A DNA stretch of 64,000 nt, taken from Sinomicrobium pectinilyticum. GTDB taxonomy: Bacteria; Bacteroidota; Bacteroidia; Flavobacteriales; Flavobacteriaceae. The DNA lies in NCBI RefSeq assembly GCF_003725735.1, contig NZ_RJTM01000108.1, forward strand, positions 1 to 64,000, read 5' to 3'. The translations under genes and the position numbers were made by a program. Below are positions 35,547-43,678 of the stretch, in pieces. The notes under the pieces are model-generated. The model had not been told where the DNA came from. It worked only from the letters and a program-made list of their open reading frames with translations, and did no database searches. Every line of letters starts with the position of its first letter. Position 1 is the first letter of the stretch.

Positions 35547-35577
35547 ATTCGTCAAAGGAGTATTGCCATTCGTCAAA
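35547..35577. promoter_or_regulatory. Direct repeat, candidate LytTR binding site
   Basis: ATTCGTCAAA occurs at 35547-35556 and again at 35568-35577, start-to-start distance 21 bp, which is two helical turns. Flanking bases also partly match (TTACT and TTGCC before each copy). LytTR regulators are known to bind direct repeats spaced by about two turns. The site lies 80 bp before the DUF6268 start and about 145 bp from the kinase start, and ends 28 bp before a TAATATTTG sequence (35605-35613) resembling a -7 box. Confidence 0.6.
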
Positions 35578-35656
35578 TGTATTTTAACAGGGGGACGTTG
35601 CAGCTAATATTTGCAGGGTCAAATCCATACGGAGATGATCTTAACTGTTAAAAACA

Positions 35657-36574
35657 ATGACTATGATAACAATTATGAGACTGTTTTGCATGATTTTATT
35701 GACCTTGCTGTCGGCCGGATTAAATGCCCAGGTTGAGCTGAAAACAGAATATATAGGTTCTTCCGGTTTTAAGGGTGAAGACAACAATAAAACGGATGGC
35801 AAGGGGGACGCGAAAATATTTTCGGTGAATGCCAGGATTCCCTTTTCCGTAAAGACGAATGGAAACAACAAACCTACAATATGGGGCCTGGGCGTAGGAG
35901 GAAGCTATACTTTCTTTAATAATAAAAATATGGATAGAGCGCTTGGCCCGGATAAAATAGTAAATGCACAGGTAGGCCTGTTCCATATGAGGCCGATTGG
36001 CGAAAAATGGTCTATCCTGGCTATGCTGGGCGCAGGGGTTTATACCAGTCATACCGACGTGTCGGATGTGCAATTAAATAATGTCCTGGGCAATGGCGGT
36101 GTGATATTTATATGGCATTTAAGGGATAACCTGGATATAGGGTTGGGCCCTGTTATAAATAATATAGTAGGATACCCCATGGTCTTCCCCGGGTTTTACT
36201 TCAATTGGGAATTAAACGGGCGTTATGAACTCAAGGCTTCCGCAGTGGACGGACTTGCCGTTTCGGCAGGGATGCAGCTACACGAAAATTTCAAGTTAAA
36301 ACTAATAGCAGAACTGAATGGGACACTCGCATTGGAAAAAATTAACGGTAAAAAGATGATGTTCACACATCAGTATTTTGTAGCAGGTCTTCAGCCCGAG
36401 TTCATTCTTGGCAAATCATTTTCTATCCCTGTTACCGCAGGTATCTCTGCCGGAAGGGACGCATATTATCAGGAAAGGAATTTAAAGTCCATTTTTAAAA
36501 GTGATGATGATGAGCGTAATCCCCATTTCTCTGCTGCCCCCTATTTTTCGATTGCCTTGAAGTACAAATTCTGA
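35657..36574 (+). CDS. DUF6268 family outer-membrane beta-barrel protein
   Basis: 305 residues. Signal peptide to about 25 (LLSAGLNAQ). Repeated amphipathic strands (ELKTEYIGSSGF, WGLGVGGSYTFF, FSIPVTAGISAG, FSIALKYKF) with a final phenylalanine, typical of a barrel inserted by BAM. Length and layout match DUF6268; function unknown. It is divergent from the LytS/LytTR pair, with a direct-repeat site in its upstream region, so it is the best candidate target of that system. Confidence 0.75.
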   Translation: MTMITIMRLFCMILLTLLSAGLNAQVELKTEYIGSSGFKGEDNNKTDGKGDAKIFSVNARIPFSVKTNGNNKPTIWGLGVGGSYTFFNNKNMDRALGPDKIVNAQVGLFHMRPIGEKWSILAMLGAGVYTSHTDVSDVQLNNVLGNGGVIFIWHLRDNLDIGLGPVINNIVGYPMVFPGFYFNWELNGRYELKASAVDGLAVSAGMQLHENFKLKLIAELNGTLALEKINGKKMMFTHQYFVAGLQPEFILGKSFSIPVTAGISAGRDAYYQERNLKSIFKSDDDERNPHFSAAPYFSIALKYKF

Positions 36575-36655
36575 TACGTTTCTTTTTTTTATTATCTTCC
36601 GTGACTAAAATACGGTTAGCGGCCTGCAGCTGTTTTTAACCTTAAATTTTATACT

Positions 36656-37309
36656 ATGGACTTTAAGCGGTTGTTCCGTTTTCTTCGGGACCTGAACAAA
36701 AACAACCACAAAGAATGGATGGATGCCAACCGGAAAGAATACCATGCAGTCAGGGATTCTTATAAAAAATGGCTGGAAGCCCTCGATGCCGAGCTTACAG
36801 CAATAGATACCGACTATGAACATACCCCACCCGGAAAAGCACTGAACAGGATAAACAATAACCTGTTGTATCACCCGAACAGGCCTGTGTATAAAGACAA
36901 TTTCGGAGCGGTCCTGGACAAGGCGCCGCATAAGAGCGAATTTTATATCCATCTTGGTATTTCGGAGAGTTTCATAGCAGGAGGTTTTTACCGGCCGGAT
37001 AAAGAGATACTTGCCAGTATCCGCGATGCTATAGACTACGACGGGGAAGAGTTGCAGAAGATTCTGAATAAACCTGCTTTCCGGAAATTATTTACGGAGG
37101 GTTTATATGATGATCGCCTGAAAACCACTCCCAAAGGATATGATAAAGAACACCCGCACATAGATCTTTTGCGGAATAAGAGTTATGTTGTGGTGCATAA
37201 TCTGAAGGAAACAGCGATCACTTCTCCCGGTTTTAAGGAAGAGGTGATCGCTGTGTACAGGGAATTACTGCCGTTCCGTAATTACCTGAGTAAGGCCGTT
37301 ACGGTATAA
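36656..37309 (+). CDS. DUF2461 domain-containing protein
   Basis: 217 residues, no signal peptide. Begins FKRLFRFLRDLNKNNHKEWM, the family signature (NN-x-x-EW-F/M), and contains RINNNLLYHPNRPVYKDNFG and YIHLGISESFIAGGFYRPDK. Known: a widespread family (TIGR02453) with no proven activity. Ends 5 nt before the stop of the convergent DinB gene. Confidence 0.87.
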   Translation: MDFKRLFRFLRDLNKNNHKEWMDANRKEYHAVRDSYKKWLEALDAELTAIDTDYEHTPPGKALNRINNNLLYHPNRPVYKDNFGAVLDKAPHKSEFYIHLGISESFIAGGFYRPDKEILASIRDAIDYDGEELQKILNKPAFRKLFTEGLYDDRLKTTPKGYDKEHPHIDLLRNKSYVVVHNLKETAITSPGFKEEVIAVYRELLPFRNYLSKAVTV

Positions 37310-37314
37310 TAGTA

Positions 37315-37956
37315 TTATTTGGCCGGAAAGCCGGGATCTGCTTTTATTTCTTCTATCTGTAGCGTATGCCTGGCACTATGTGCCGCGATGAACAGGGTAA
37401 ACTGATAGGCATCGATAGGGCCGAAAGGAGAATCGGTAACGTGGTTACGCATATCTTCCACGGCATTGCTTTTGATGTATTTTTTGATCTTTGCCCTTTG
37501 TTCCTCTAAAGCCTGGAGGGCTTCTTTTGCATTGGTGTATTTGTCGGAAGGTTGTATTTCTTCCGGAGCCTGGGCTTTCTGGCTGCGGTCGGTCATCCCT
37601 TTGATGAGGTCTTCATCGGTTATTTTTATTTCCTCCCTTCGTTCCGGATTGGCAGGCTCCCCCATCAGTTTTTCCACCATATCGAAAATATATCCTTCCG
37701 TGAGTACAATATGTTCCAGGCACTGGGCTACCGACCATTTATCCGGGGCAGCCTTGAATTCCAATTGTTCGCTGCTCAGCCCTTTTACGTTCTGCAACAG
37801 GTTTTTGTTGGTCTCTTTGAAATAGTCCAGCAGAACTTGCTTGTCATCTTTGGCAATTACCGAAGATTTTGTGTGATTACTTGTGCTGATGGTATCCTTT
37901 GTACCGAAAGCGGTCAGTATGACAAAGGCTGCAATAATGATACTTACTTTTTTCAT
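37315..37956 (-). CDS. Exported DinB-like protein
   Basis: 213 residues from ATG 37956, which opens a signal peptide (KKVSIIIAAFVILTAFG). The rest is a DinB/YfiT four-helix bundle: KWSVAQCLEHIVLTE gives the first metal histidine and AAHSARHTLQIEEI the second histidine pair. Known: DinB-fold proteins bind nickel or zinc and often act as thiol-dependent transferases; few are exported. Last gene of an eight-gene minus-strand run. Confidence 0.83.
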   Translation of the reverse strand: MKKVSIIIAAFVILTAFGTKDTISTSNHTKSSVIAKDDKQVLLDYFKETNKNLLQNVKGLSSEQLEFKAAPDKWSVAQCLEHIVLTEGYIFDMVEKLMGEPANPERREEIKITDEDLIKGMTDRSQKAQAPEEIQPSDKYTNAKEALQALEEQRAKIKKYIKSNAVEDMRNHVTDSPFGPIDAYQFTLFIAAHSARHTLQIEEIKADPGFPAK

Positions 37957-38019
37957 GGTTTCTGATTTTAGTTTTTTGATATGAGTAAAATAAAGCAATA
38001 GAATCTTAAATTCCGGGGA

Positions 38020-38451
38020 CTAATGGTCTTCCTGTTTTTGAGGCCGGTTTTCACCCGTAACATCCTTTTTCCGGAAAGGGATGAGAGTGCGCAGGCGTTC
38101 GTCATAAAGATATACACCAAGCCATACCAGTATTCCGAAAATCACAGCGAAATAAACCGGCTGCTCCACACGAAAATGTGTTGCCGTTGCCCCGCCGAGA
38201 TAACCGGTAAGCAATATGGCTCCGAGTACAGCAGTACGTGGTATAATGTAAAGCACAGTGCATAACAACAGGATTATACCTATGGGAACAACGGTGCTTT
38301 CCGGATAGCCCAGAGCTATTGTACCTTCAACGGAAGGGGTGGCCTTAACAACCTTCATAACGGCGTCCATGAGCAGGAAGAGAACGAGCAACACACTGAT
38401 GATCTTTCCTGTCCAGAACATTTTTTTTGATACCTTCTTTGGTGTTTCCAT
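38020..38451 (-). CDS. DoxX-like membrane protein
   Basis: 143 residues with four hydrophobic helices; LLTGYLGGATATHFRV near the end of the third helix is the conserved motif of DoxX-like (DoxX_2) proteins. Sits 63 nt before the DinB gene and 11 nt after the lipocalin-like gene, within the minus-strand run. Function unsettled. Confidence 0.83.
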   Translation of the reverse strand: METPKKVSKKMFWTGKIISVLLVLFLLMDAVMKVVKATPSVEGTIALGYPESTVVPIGIILLLCTVLYIIPRTAVLGAILLTGYLGGATATHFRVEQPVYFAVIFGILVWLGVYLYDERLRTLIPFRKKDVTGENRPQKQEDH

Positions 38452-38462
38452 TTGTCTTTGTT

Positions 38463-38906
38463 TTAACTTTTGATTTTAATCAGTTTTATTTCTATAAAAT
38501 CCCTCCATTCTTTTTTGTCGGTCAATTGCTGCCACATACCATTGAGAGTGTTGTTATTATGGTCGAACCTTCCCTTAAAACGCAGTTTTTCCCCGTTAAT
38601 ACTATAGCTGTCCCCTTTTAAGCGGCCCAGCATTATTCCCGAAGCACCACTATTGTTGTAATGCTGCATCTTAGCCTGATTACCGGATTGGTCAGGTCCG
38701 ATGATCTCGTAGGTTTGACTTTTTTCTTTCCCGATTTCCACATCGGCTTTATGAAGAATGAAAAATCCGTCCAGTATGGGGCTGTAAATATCCTTTCCCT
38801 TTATTTCCGTTTCCGGGTTTTCCGGGGTTTCCAGTATTCGCCCCTCGGTTTCCCATTGTCCGATAAGCTTGTTAAAAGGGCTGTCTTCGATTCTCGTCTT
38901 TCCCAT
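38463..38906 (-). CDS. Lipocalin/DUF1579-like protein
   Basis: 147 residues, no signal peptide. LIGQWETEGRI near the start and successive short strands ending in DFIEIKLIKIKS suggest a small beta-barrel of the lipocalin or DUF1579 kind (LIGxWxxEGR). No catalytic motif. Closely spaced with the NTF2-like gene upstream (11 nt) and DoxX gene downstream (11 nt), so co-transcribed. Confidence 0.7.
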   Translation of the reverse strand: MGKTRIEDSPFNKLIGQWETEGRILETPENPETEIKGKDIYSPILDGFFILHKADVEIGKEKSQTYEIIGPDQSGNQAKMQHYNNSGASGIMLGRLKGDSYSINGEKLRFKGRFDHNNNTLNGMWQQLTDKKEWRDFIEIKLIKIKS

Positions 38907-38917
38907 GCCAAAGGTTT

Positions 38918-39277
38918 TTATCTGGAACGATTGTTTATTCGGACCACATACGAAGTGATCTCCTTAACCTTGGGGTCCTTAAAACCACTGAAGACATATA
39001 TGTCACAAAAAGCATGGGACATCCCGTTTTCGTATAATACTGTCCCGTTGACGGCCGCAGTCTTTCCGTGGGTAATGACATGTTCGATCTCCGTCTTGGT
39101 TTTTCCTTCGTTTTTCATTTCCTTAAGGGCCGAGGCAAAAGCTTCTTTGCCTTGTACATACCTGTCACCCGGAATATCCCAGCTAATGTCCTGGGTAATA
39201 TTGTCCATAATGTAACCGGTATCGTTTTCTGCAAATGCCCGGTGGAACGTTCGGAGAAATTTTTCTTTTTCGGTCAT
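38918..39277 (-). CDS. NTF2/SnoaL-like protein
   Basis: 119 residues: helix FLRTFHRAFAENDTGYIMDN, strand DISWDIPGDRYVQGKEAFAS, and strands KTEIEHVITHGKTAAVNGTV, HAFCDIYVFSGF. This is the NTF2-like alpha+beta cone of the SnoaL/DUF4440 group. Members bind small hydrophobic ligands or are isomerases or dehydratases; no function can be set here. Confidence 0.82.
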   Translation of the reverse strand: MTEKEKFLRTFHRAFAENDTGYIMDNITQDISWDIPGDRYVQGKEAFASALKEMKNEGKTKTEIEHVITHGKTAAVNGTVLYENGMSHAFCDIYVFSGFKDPKVKEITSYVVRINNRSR

Positions 39278-39326
39278 GGGTTCTGATTTTAGAGTTAAAG
39301 GTTCGGGAGTAGCTCCGGTTATCTTT

Positions 39327-40760
39327 CTAGATTTCTACTGTTTTCCAACGGCCTTTTTTAAAGAGCCATAAGGTATACAGCCCGACTGCGGTCTCAGAGA
39401 CAAACACTGCCCAGAATACCCCGGAATGTTCCCAGCCGAGCGTAATGGCCAGCAAATAGGATAAGGGTATCTGGACAAGCCAGAAAAAGACAAAGTTTAT
39501 CCTGGTAGGGGTTCTTGTATCCCCGGCCCCGTTAAATGCCTGTACCGAAACCATCCACCATCCGTATACAAAGTAGGAGTATGACAATATACGTAACCAT
39601 TCGCCCCCGATAGCAATAACCCGGGGATTGTCTGTGAACAGGCTCATCAGCGGTTGGTTAAAGAAGAAGTAAACAAGAGAGACACAGACAAGAAAGATCA
39701 TATTGTAAAATCCTATTTTCCATACGGCAGACTCCGCACGTTCCGGGTCTCCGGCGCCCAGGTTTTGCCCTACCAGTGTTGCTGCGGCGTTGGAGAGCCC
39801 CCAGGCGGGCATCAGGGTAAACATCATAATGCGGAGGGCTATGGTAGAACCTGCAACAGCTTCACTGCCTACATCGGCAAGGATGCGCATGAGAAAGATC
39901 CAGGAGGTCATGGCTACGATCATTTGCCCGATACCGCCCAGTGAAGTACGGAGGATGTGCCGCATCATCCCTGCATCCCAGTACAGTTGGGAAAGCCTGG
40001 CACGGATGTGTTTTCCGCCTTTGAAAAGGATCCACAATTGGGTCAGTACTCCTATGCCCCGTCCGATATTGGTGGCGATGGCCGCACCCTCTATGCCCAT
40101 TGCGGGTACAGGGCCCCAACCGAAGATCAGCAGGGGGTCCAGCACCATATTGATCCCGTTGGATATCCAGAGGATACGCATGGCAATGGCCGCATCGCCC
40201 GCGCCGCGGAAAATGGCATTTATAACAAACAACAGCATGATCACGGCATTGCCGCCCAGCATCCACTGTGTATACCTGTAGCCGTGTTCCAGGCTCCACG
40301 TGTCGCCACCCATAAGTGTGAGCAGTTCCTTTGCGAAGAATATGCCACCGAGAGCAAAGGGAACAGAGGCCAGCAGGCCCAGAAAGATAGATTGGATGGC
40401 CGAGGCCCCGGCACTTTCCTTTTTCTTTTCACCTATCCTTCTGGCAATAATCGCGGTAACGGCCATGGAAAGCCCCATGGCTATGGAATAAAGGAGGAAC
40501 AGGTAAGTCTCCGTAAGCCCTACGGTAGCAACGGCAGAGGGGCCGAGTTTGCCTACGAAATAGATATCCACTACGGCAAAGGCAGATTCCATGACCAGTT
40601 CCAGTATCATGGGGACTGCCAGGAGAAAGATGGCTTTCTTAAGGCCTACTTTTGTATAATCCGCCTCAGTACCCAAAACAGCATTTTTGAGCGCTTTGAA
40701 GATCGAAGATGCGGAATGCTTTTCTTTGGAGTGGTTGTTTTGTTCCTCTATGGGGTCCAT
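39327..40760 (-). CDS. MATE family multidrug efflux transporter
   Basis: 477 residues with about twelve membrane helices in two similar halves. Family features: ILELVMESAFAVVDIYFVGK (first helix), VGLTETYLFLLYSIAMGLSM, and the second-half GLSNAAATLVGQNLGAGDPE matching the conserved GQN-x-GA. Known: exports cationic drugs or toxins using a sodium or proton gradient. Part of the detoxification-like run facing a GlxA regulator. Confidence 0.92.
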   Translation of the reverse strand: MDPIEEQNNHSKEKHSASSIFKALKNAVLGTEADYTKVGLKKAIFLLAVPMILELVMESAFAVVDIYFVGKLGPSAVATVGLTETYLFLLYSIAMGLSMAVTAIIARRIGEKKKESAGASAIQSIFLGLLASVPFALGGIFFAKELLTLMGGDTWSLEHGYRYTQWMLGGNAVIMLLFVINAIFRGAGDAAIAMRILWISNGINMVLDPLLIFGWGPVPAMGIEGAAIATNIGRGIGVLTQLWILFKGGKHIRARLSQLYWDAGMMRHILRTSLGGIGQMIVAMTSWIFLMRILADVGSEAVAGSTIALRIMMFTLMPAWGLSNAAATLVGQNLGAGDPERAESAVWKIGFYNMIFLVCVSLVYFFFNQPLMSLFTDNPRVIAIGGEWLRILSYSYFVYGWWMVSVQAFNGAGDTRTPTRINFVFFWLVQIPLSYLLAITLGWEHSGVFWAVFVSETAVGLYTLWLFKKGRWKTVEI

Positions 40761-40829
40761 TGTTTTTTGGGTTTAAGGTTTTGAGGAATTTTTATATAAA
40801 TCGGTATTCCACATATGCCGGGGTGCCGC

Positions 40830-41267
40830 CTATTTTTCTTCGGCCAGTTCCTTTACTGTCCGAAGTGCCTTTGGCCACAGGTCCTCAAACATGCTTTTAT
40901 GCTGTTCGTCGATGTCCATCTCTACAACCAGTTCGGTTTTTCCGTTAACGGTTTTCAGCGTATAGTTCTCTTCCCCGCTCCATTCCCTGGCCTGAGCACT
41001 TTCGGTGTCCTCCACGCCGTTTTTGTAGATACCGATGTGGCGGAAGGACATAAACTCTCCCGGAATATTTTTTGCGATTGTCGAGACCATGCCTTCCCCG
41101 GAATCTCCGTCGATAAAAAGTACCTTACTGCCTTCTTTCCACTGATCCGTTTCTACCTGTGAACTTTCACTGAAAGGAGCAGTCCATACCGGGTAAGTGT
41201 CTTCGTCCCAAAGAATATCCCACACTTTTTCCCGGGATGCATTAATGGTGATCTGAAATTTTTCCAT
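40830..41267 (-). CDS. SRPBCC (AHSA1/START-like) protein
   Basis: 145 residues. ITINASREKVWDILWDEDTYPVW at the start and MSFRHIGIYKNGVEDTE in the middle are the pattern of the AHSA1-like SRPBCC domain, ending in a long helix (FEDLWPKALRTVKELAEEK). Known: hydrophobic-ligand binding fold, seldom with defined function. 69 nt before the MATE gene. Confidence 0.87.
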   Translation of the reverse strand: MEKFQITINASREKVWDILWDEDTYPVWTAPFSESSQVETDQWKEGSKVLFIDGDSGEGMVSTIAKNIPGEFMSFRHIGIYKNGVEDTESAQAREWSGEENYTLKTVNGKTELVVEMDIDEQHKSMFEDLWPKALRTVKELAEEK

Positions 41268-41401
41268 GATTGAAAATATGTATAAGATAATAATTAATTT
41301 GGATATGTCAGTTTAGGTTTCCGCTCAACCGGAGACAGACATCCCGTACACCAGGTGAAAAAGTTGCAGGTTCCGAAGTTGAAACCTGCACCCCTAAGCC
41401 G

Positions 41402-41851
41402 TTACTGTGCTTTGTTTCTGGTGTAATTGAGCTGCCAGTGTACGCCAAACTTATCGGTACATGCACCGTATTTTTCTGCCCAGAATGTCTTTTCCAGGGG
41501 CATTACCGTATGGCCTCCTTCGGAAAGTTTACCAAAAAAAGTTTCGGCTTCTTCCACGCTGTCGGTTTCCAGGGTAATATGAACGTTATTTCCCATTACT
41601 GTTTTATGGCCTTTGCACAGGGATTCCACGACATCCGTTCCCATGAGTATGGAATGGTCGCCCAACGGGAGGGAAACATGCCCCACGAGATTTTTCTCTG
41701 CTTCGGAAAGGGGCGGGAATTCTTCAGATGGTGGGAAATCCTTATAGCGCATGATCCCGCCCATAAATTCGCCGCCAAATACGGATTGGTAAAAGTTAAA
41801 GGCCGCTTCTGTCTTGCCTTCAAAATTCAGATAAATGTTTACTGCTTTCAT
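41402..41851 (-). CDS. VOC family (PhnB/glyoxalase-like) protein
   Basis: 149 residues. YLNFEGKTEAAFNFYQSVFG and GGHTVMPLEKTFWAEKYGAC then FGVHWQLNY are the signature of PhnB-like VOC proteins. Known: two beta-alpha-beta-beta-beta modules; many are of unknown function, some confer resistance or act on metal-bound substrates. 21 nt before the start of this gene lies the stop of the DinB gene. Confidence 0.9.
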   Translation of the reverse strand: MKAVNIYLNFEGKTEAAFNFYQSVFGGEFMGGIMRYKDFPPSEEFPPLSEAEKNLVGHVSLPLGDHSILMGTDVVESLCKGHKTVMGNNVHITLETDSVEEAETFFGKLSEGGHTVMPLEKTFWAEKYGACTDKFGVHWQLNYTRNKAQ

Positions 41852-41872
41852 GATTGAAACTTTATAGATTTA

Positions 41873-42421
41873 TTATTTGTTTTCATTACTGTAAACCTCC
41901 GGCCCGTCATAACGCATGGCCTTTTTCCCCAGGCCCCTGCGAAGAACTCCTATCTGCCCTATGTGGTATGCCTGATGATGATTAAAGAAAGCCCATAACC
42001 CGGCTATGGTATTGTCAAAGACTGTCCCGAGCGTCGTGTTACCGATAATCCCGTCCATCGGGGAGGGGGGGCGGCTGTGAAGGGTATCTGCGGGCAGTTG
42101 TACCAGTCCTTCGCGGATGCCCTCATACATATGGTTCCATTCGCCGGCGATCTCACCGATATCCGGATAGGCGATATTGTCCATAGCCCTGGACCCGCTT
42201 GCAGGGGAGAAAAGTTCGTTCCATTTTTCCTCCGGTCGTAGTCCTGCCAGGTAGGCAAAACCGTACTGGGTGCTCATCAGATGCCCGGCTATATACTTAA
42301 TATGATTCATGTTTGTATTGCCGTTAACCCTTATATTGGTCTCTTTATCCGAAAGGTCTTCCAGAACATTGTTAAAAATTCTGTGATGGAGGTCAAACTG
42401 CATTAATAACTGACTTTTCAT
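41873..42421 (-). CDS. DinB superfamily protein
   Basis: 182 residues, no signal peptide. A four-helix bundle with MNHIKYIAGHLMSTQYG and FFNHHQAYHIGQIGVLRR, giving the three metal-binding histidines of DinB/YfiT proteins. First gene of the eight-gene minus-strand run, divergent from the GlxA-type regulator gene 281 nt away. Cytoplasmic thiol transferase or metal-binding role possible. Confidence 0.85.
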   Translation of the reverse strand: MKSQLLMQFDLHHRIFNNVLEDLSDKETNIRVNGNTNMNHIKYIAGHLMSTQYGFAYLAGLRPEEKWNELFSPASGSRAMDNIAYPDIGEIAGEWNHMYEGIREGLVQLPADTLHSRPPSPMDGIIGNTTLGTVFDNTIAGLWAFFNHHQAYHIGQIGVLRRGLGKKAMRYDGPEVYSNENK

Positions 42422-42702
42422 GGTGATGTGTTTTAGTGATAATACAAATCTCGGAAAGAAAACGGCCGCTTGTAAAGTGCATAATTGCCATATTGAGGGG
42501 GTGTTTGTGACAAAAATTGTTTATTTTTGATTAGGTTCGGGCTTTTAAGTGCCGGAATTTGAATGTTTTCCGGTCTGTGGCAAAGAGTGACAGGCAGAAA
42601 CCGGTACATCTTCATAGCTGCATTTATGATGGAGAGATTCGGCGCAGCTAACCTTCGGTTTTCTCCGGGCCACGGAAAAACAACTCAATATTAACAGAGT
42701 AT

Positions 42703-43671
42703 ATGAAAAGAATATCCCTGCTCGTGTATGAAGAAGCCGTATTATCGGCAGTTTCCGGTGCGGTAGACATCTTTATAGGAACAAACAGGTTCGTGGAAGG
42801 TATGGGCAGTACCATGCCTTTTGAACTGGAGCTGATAAGTGAAAGGGCCGGGGATATCCGCCTGTTCGCCCCGGCGAGTTTCATTTGCCGGAAAACCCTG
42901 GGTGAAGCAGAGAATACCGACCTTATCATTGTGCCCGCGTTTAACGGAGATGCTACAGAAGTGCTGGAAAAGAACAGGGCACTGGTAGAATGGATACGGC
43001 AGATGAATGAAAAAGGATCGGAAGTTGCCAGTCTTTGTTTTGGGAGCTATTTTCTTGCGGAAGCCGGACTATTATCCGGAAAACCCTGCACATCGCACTG
43101 GCTTGCCATTCCCGATATGAAAATGCGTTACCAGGACATTGACCTGATGCCCGATATGGTGATTACGGACCGGGAAGGGATCTACACCAGCGGAGGGGCA
43201 TTTTCGTCTTTAAACCTGATCCTTTACCTGGTAGAAAAATTTTGTGGCAGGGAAGTGGGCATACAGGTCAGCAAAATGTTCTCTATAGATATGGACAGGG
43301 TTAACCAGGCCCATTTCAGTGTTTTTCAGGGACAGCATCAACACGAGGACAAAGAGATCCTGAGGATCCAGAAATACATAGAAGAAAATTATAATGCACA
43401 GGTATCCGTGGAGGATATCGCGGAAAAGGCCAATATGAGCAAGAGGAATTTTGTCCGCAGGTTTAAGAATGCCACACAAAACACTCCCCTGGAATACCTG
43501 CAGCGTGTAAAAATAGAAGCCGCTAAAAAAGCACTGGAACGAACCACGGAAAGTATTCATTCCGTAGTATACGATGTAGGGTATAACGACCTGAAGACCT
43601 TCCGGAAAATTTTCAAACGGGTTACCGGACTCACACCACAGGATTACCGAAGGAAGTACAGCAGGGCTTAG
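42703..43671 (+). CDS. GlxA family AraC-type transcriptional regulator
   Basis: 322 residues. N-terminal DJ-1/PfpI domain (about 1-190) with the nucleophile-elbow sequence EVASLCFGSYFLAEAG; C-terminal AraC helix-turn-helix pair (about 222-318) with VSVEDIAEKANMSKRNFVRR and SVVYDVGYNDLKTFRKIFKR, RVTGLTPQDYR. Known: such regulators sense small molecules through the DJ-1-like domain. Divergent from the eight-gene run at 37315-42421, which it probably controls; no operator was identified. Confidence 0.92.
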   Translation: MKRISLLVYEEAVLSAVSGAVDIFIGTNRFVEGMGSTMPFELELISERAGDIRLFAPASFICRKTLGEAENTDLIIVPAFNGDATEVLEKNRALVEWIRQMNEKGSEVASLCFGSYFLAEAGLLSGKPCTSHWLAIPDMKMRYQDIDLMPDMVITDREGIYTSGGAFSSLNLILYLVEKFCGREVGIQVSKMFSIDMDRVNQAHFSVFQGQHQHEDKEILRIQKYIEENYNAQVSVEDIAEKANMSKRNFVRRFKNATQNTPLEYLQRVKIEAAKKALERTTESIHSVVYDVGYNDLKTFRKIFKRVTGLTPQDYRRKYSRA

Positions 43672-43678
43672 GGGGGGG

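Noticed and set aside
39957-40784. 275-codon plus-strand ORF opposite the MATE gene
   Set aside because: Antisense shadow of a membrane-protein gene; rich in His/Gly/Gln runs expected from the reverse strand, and no start context.
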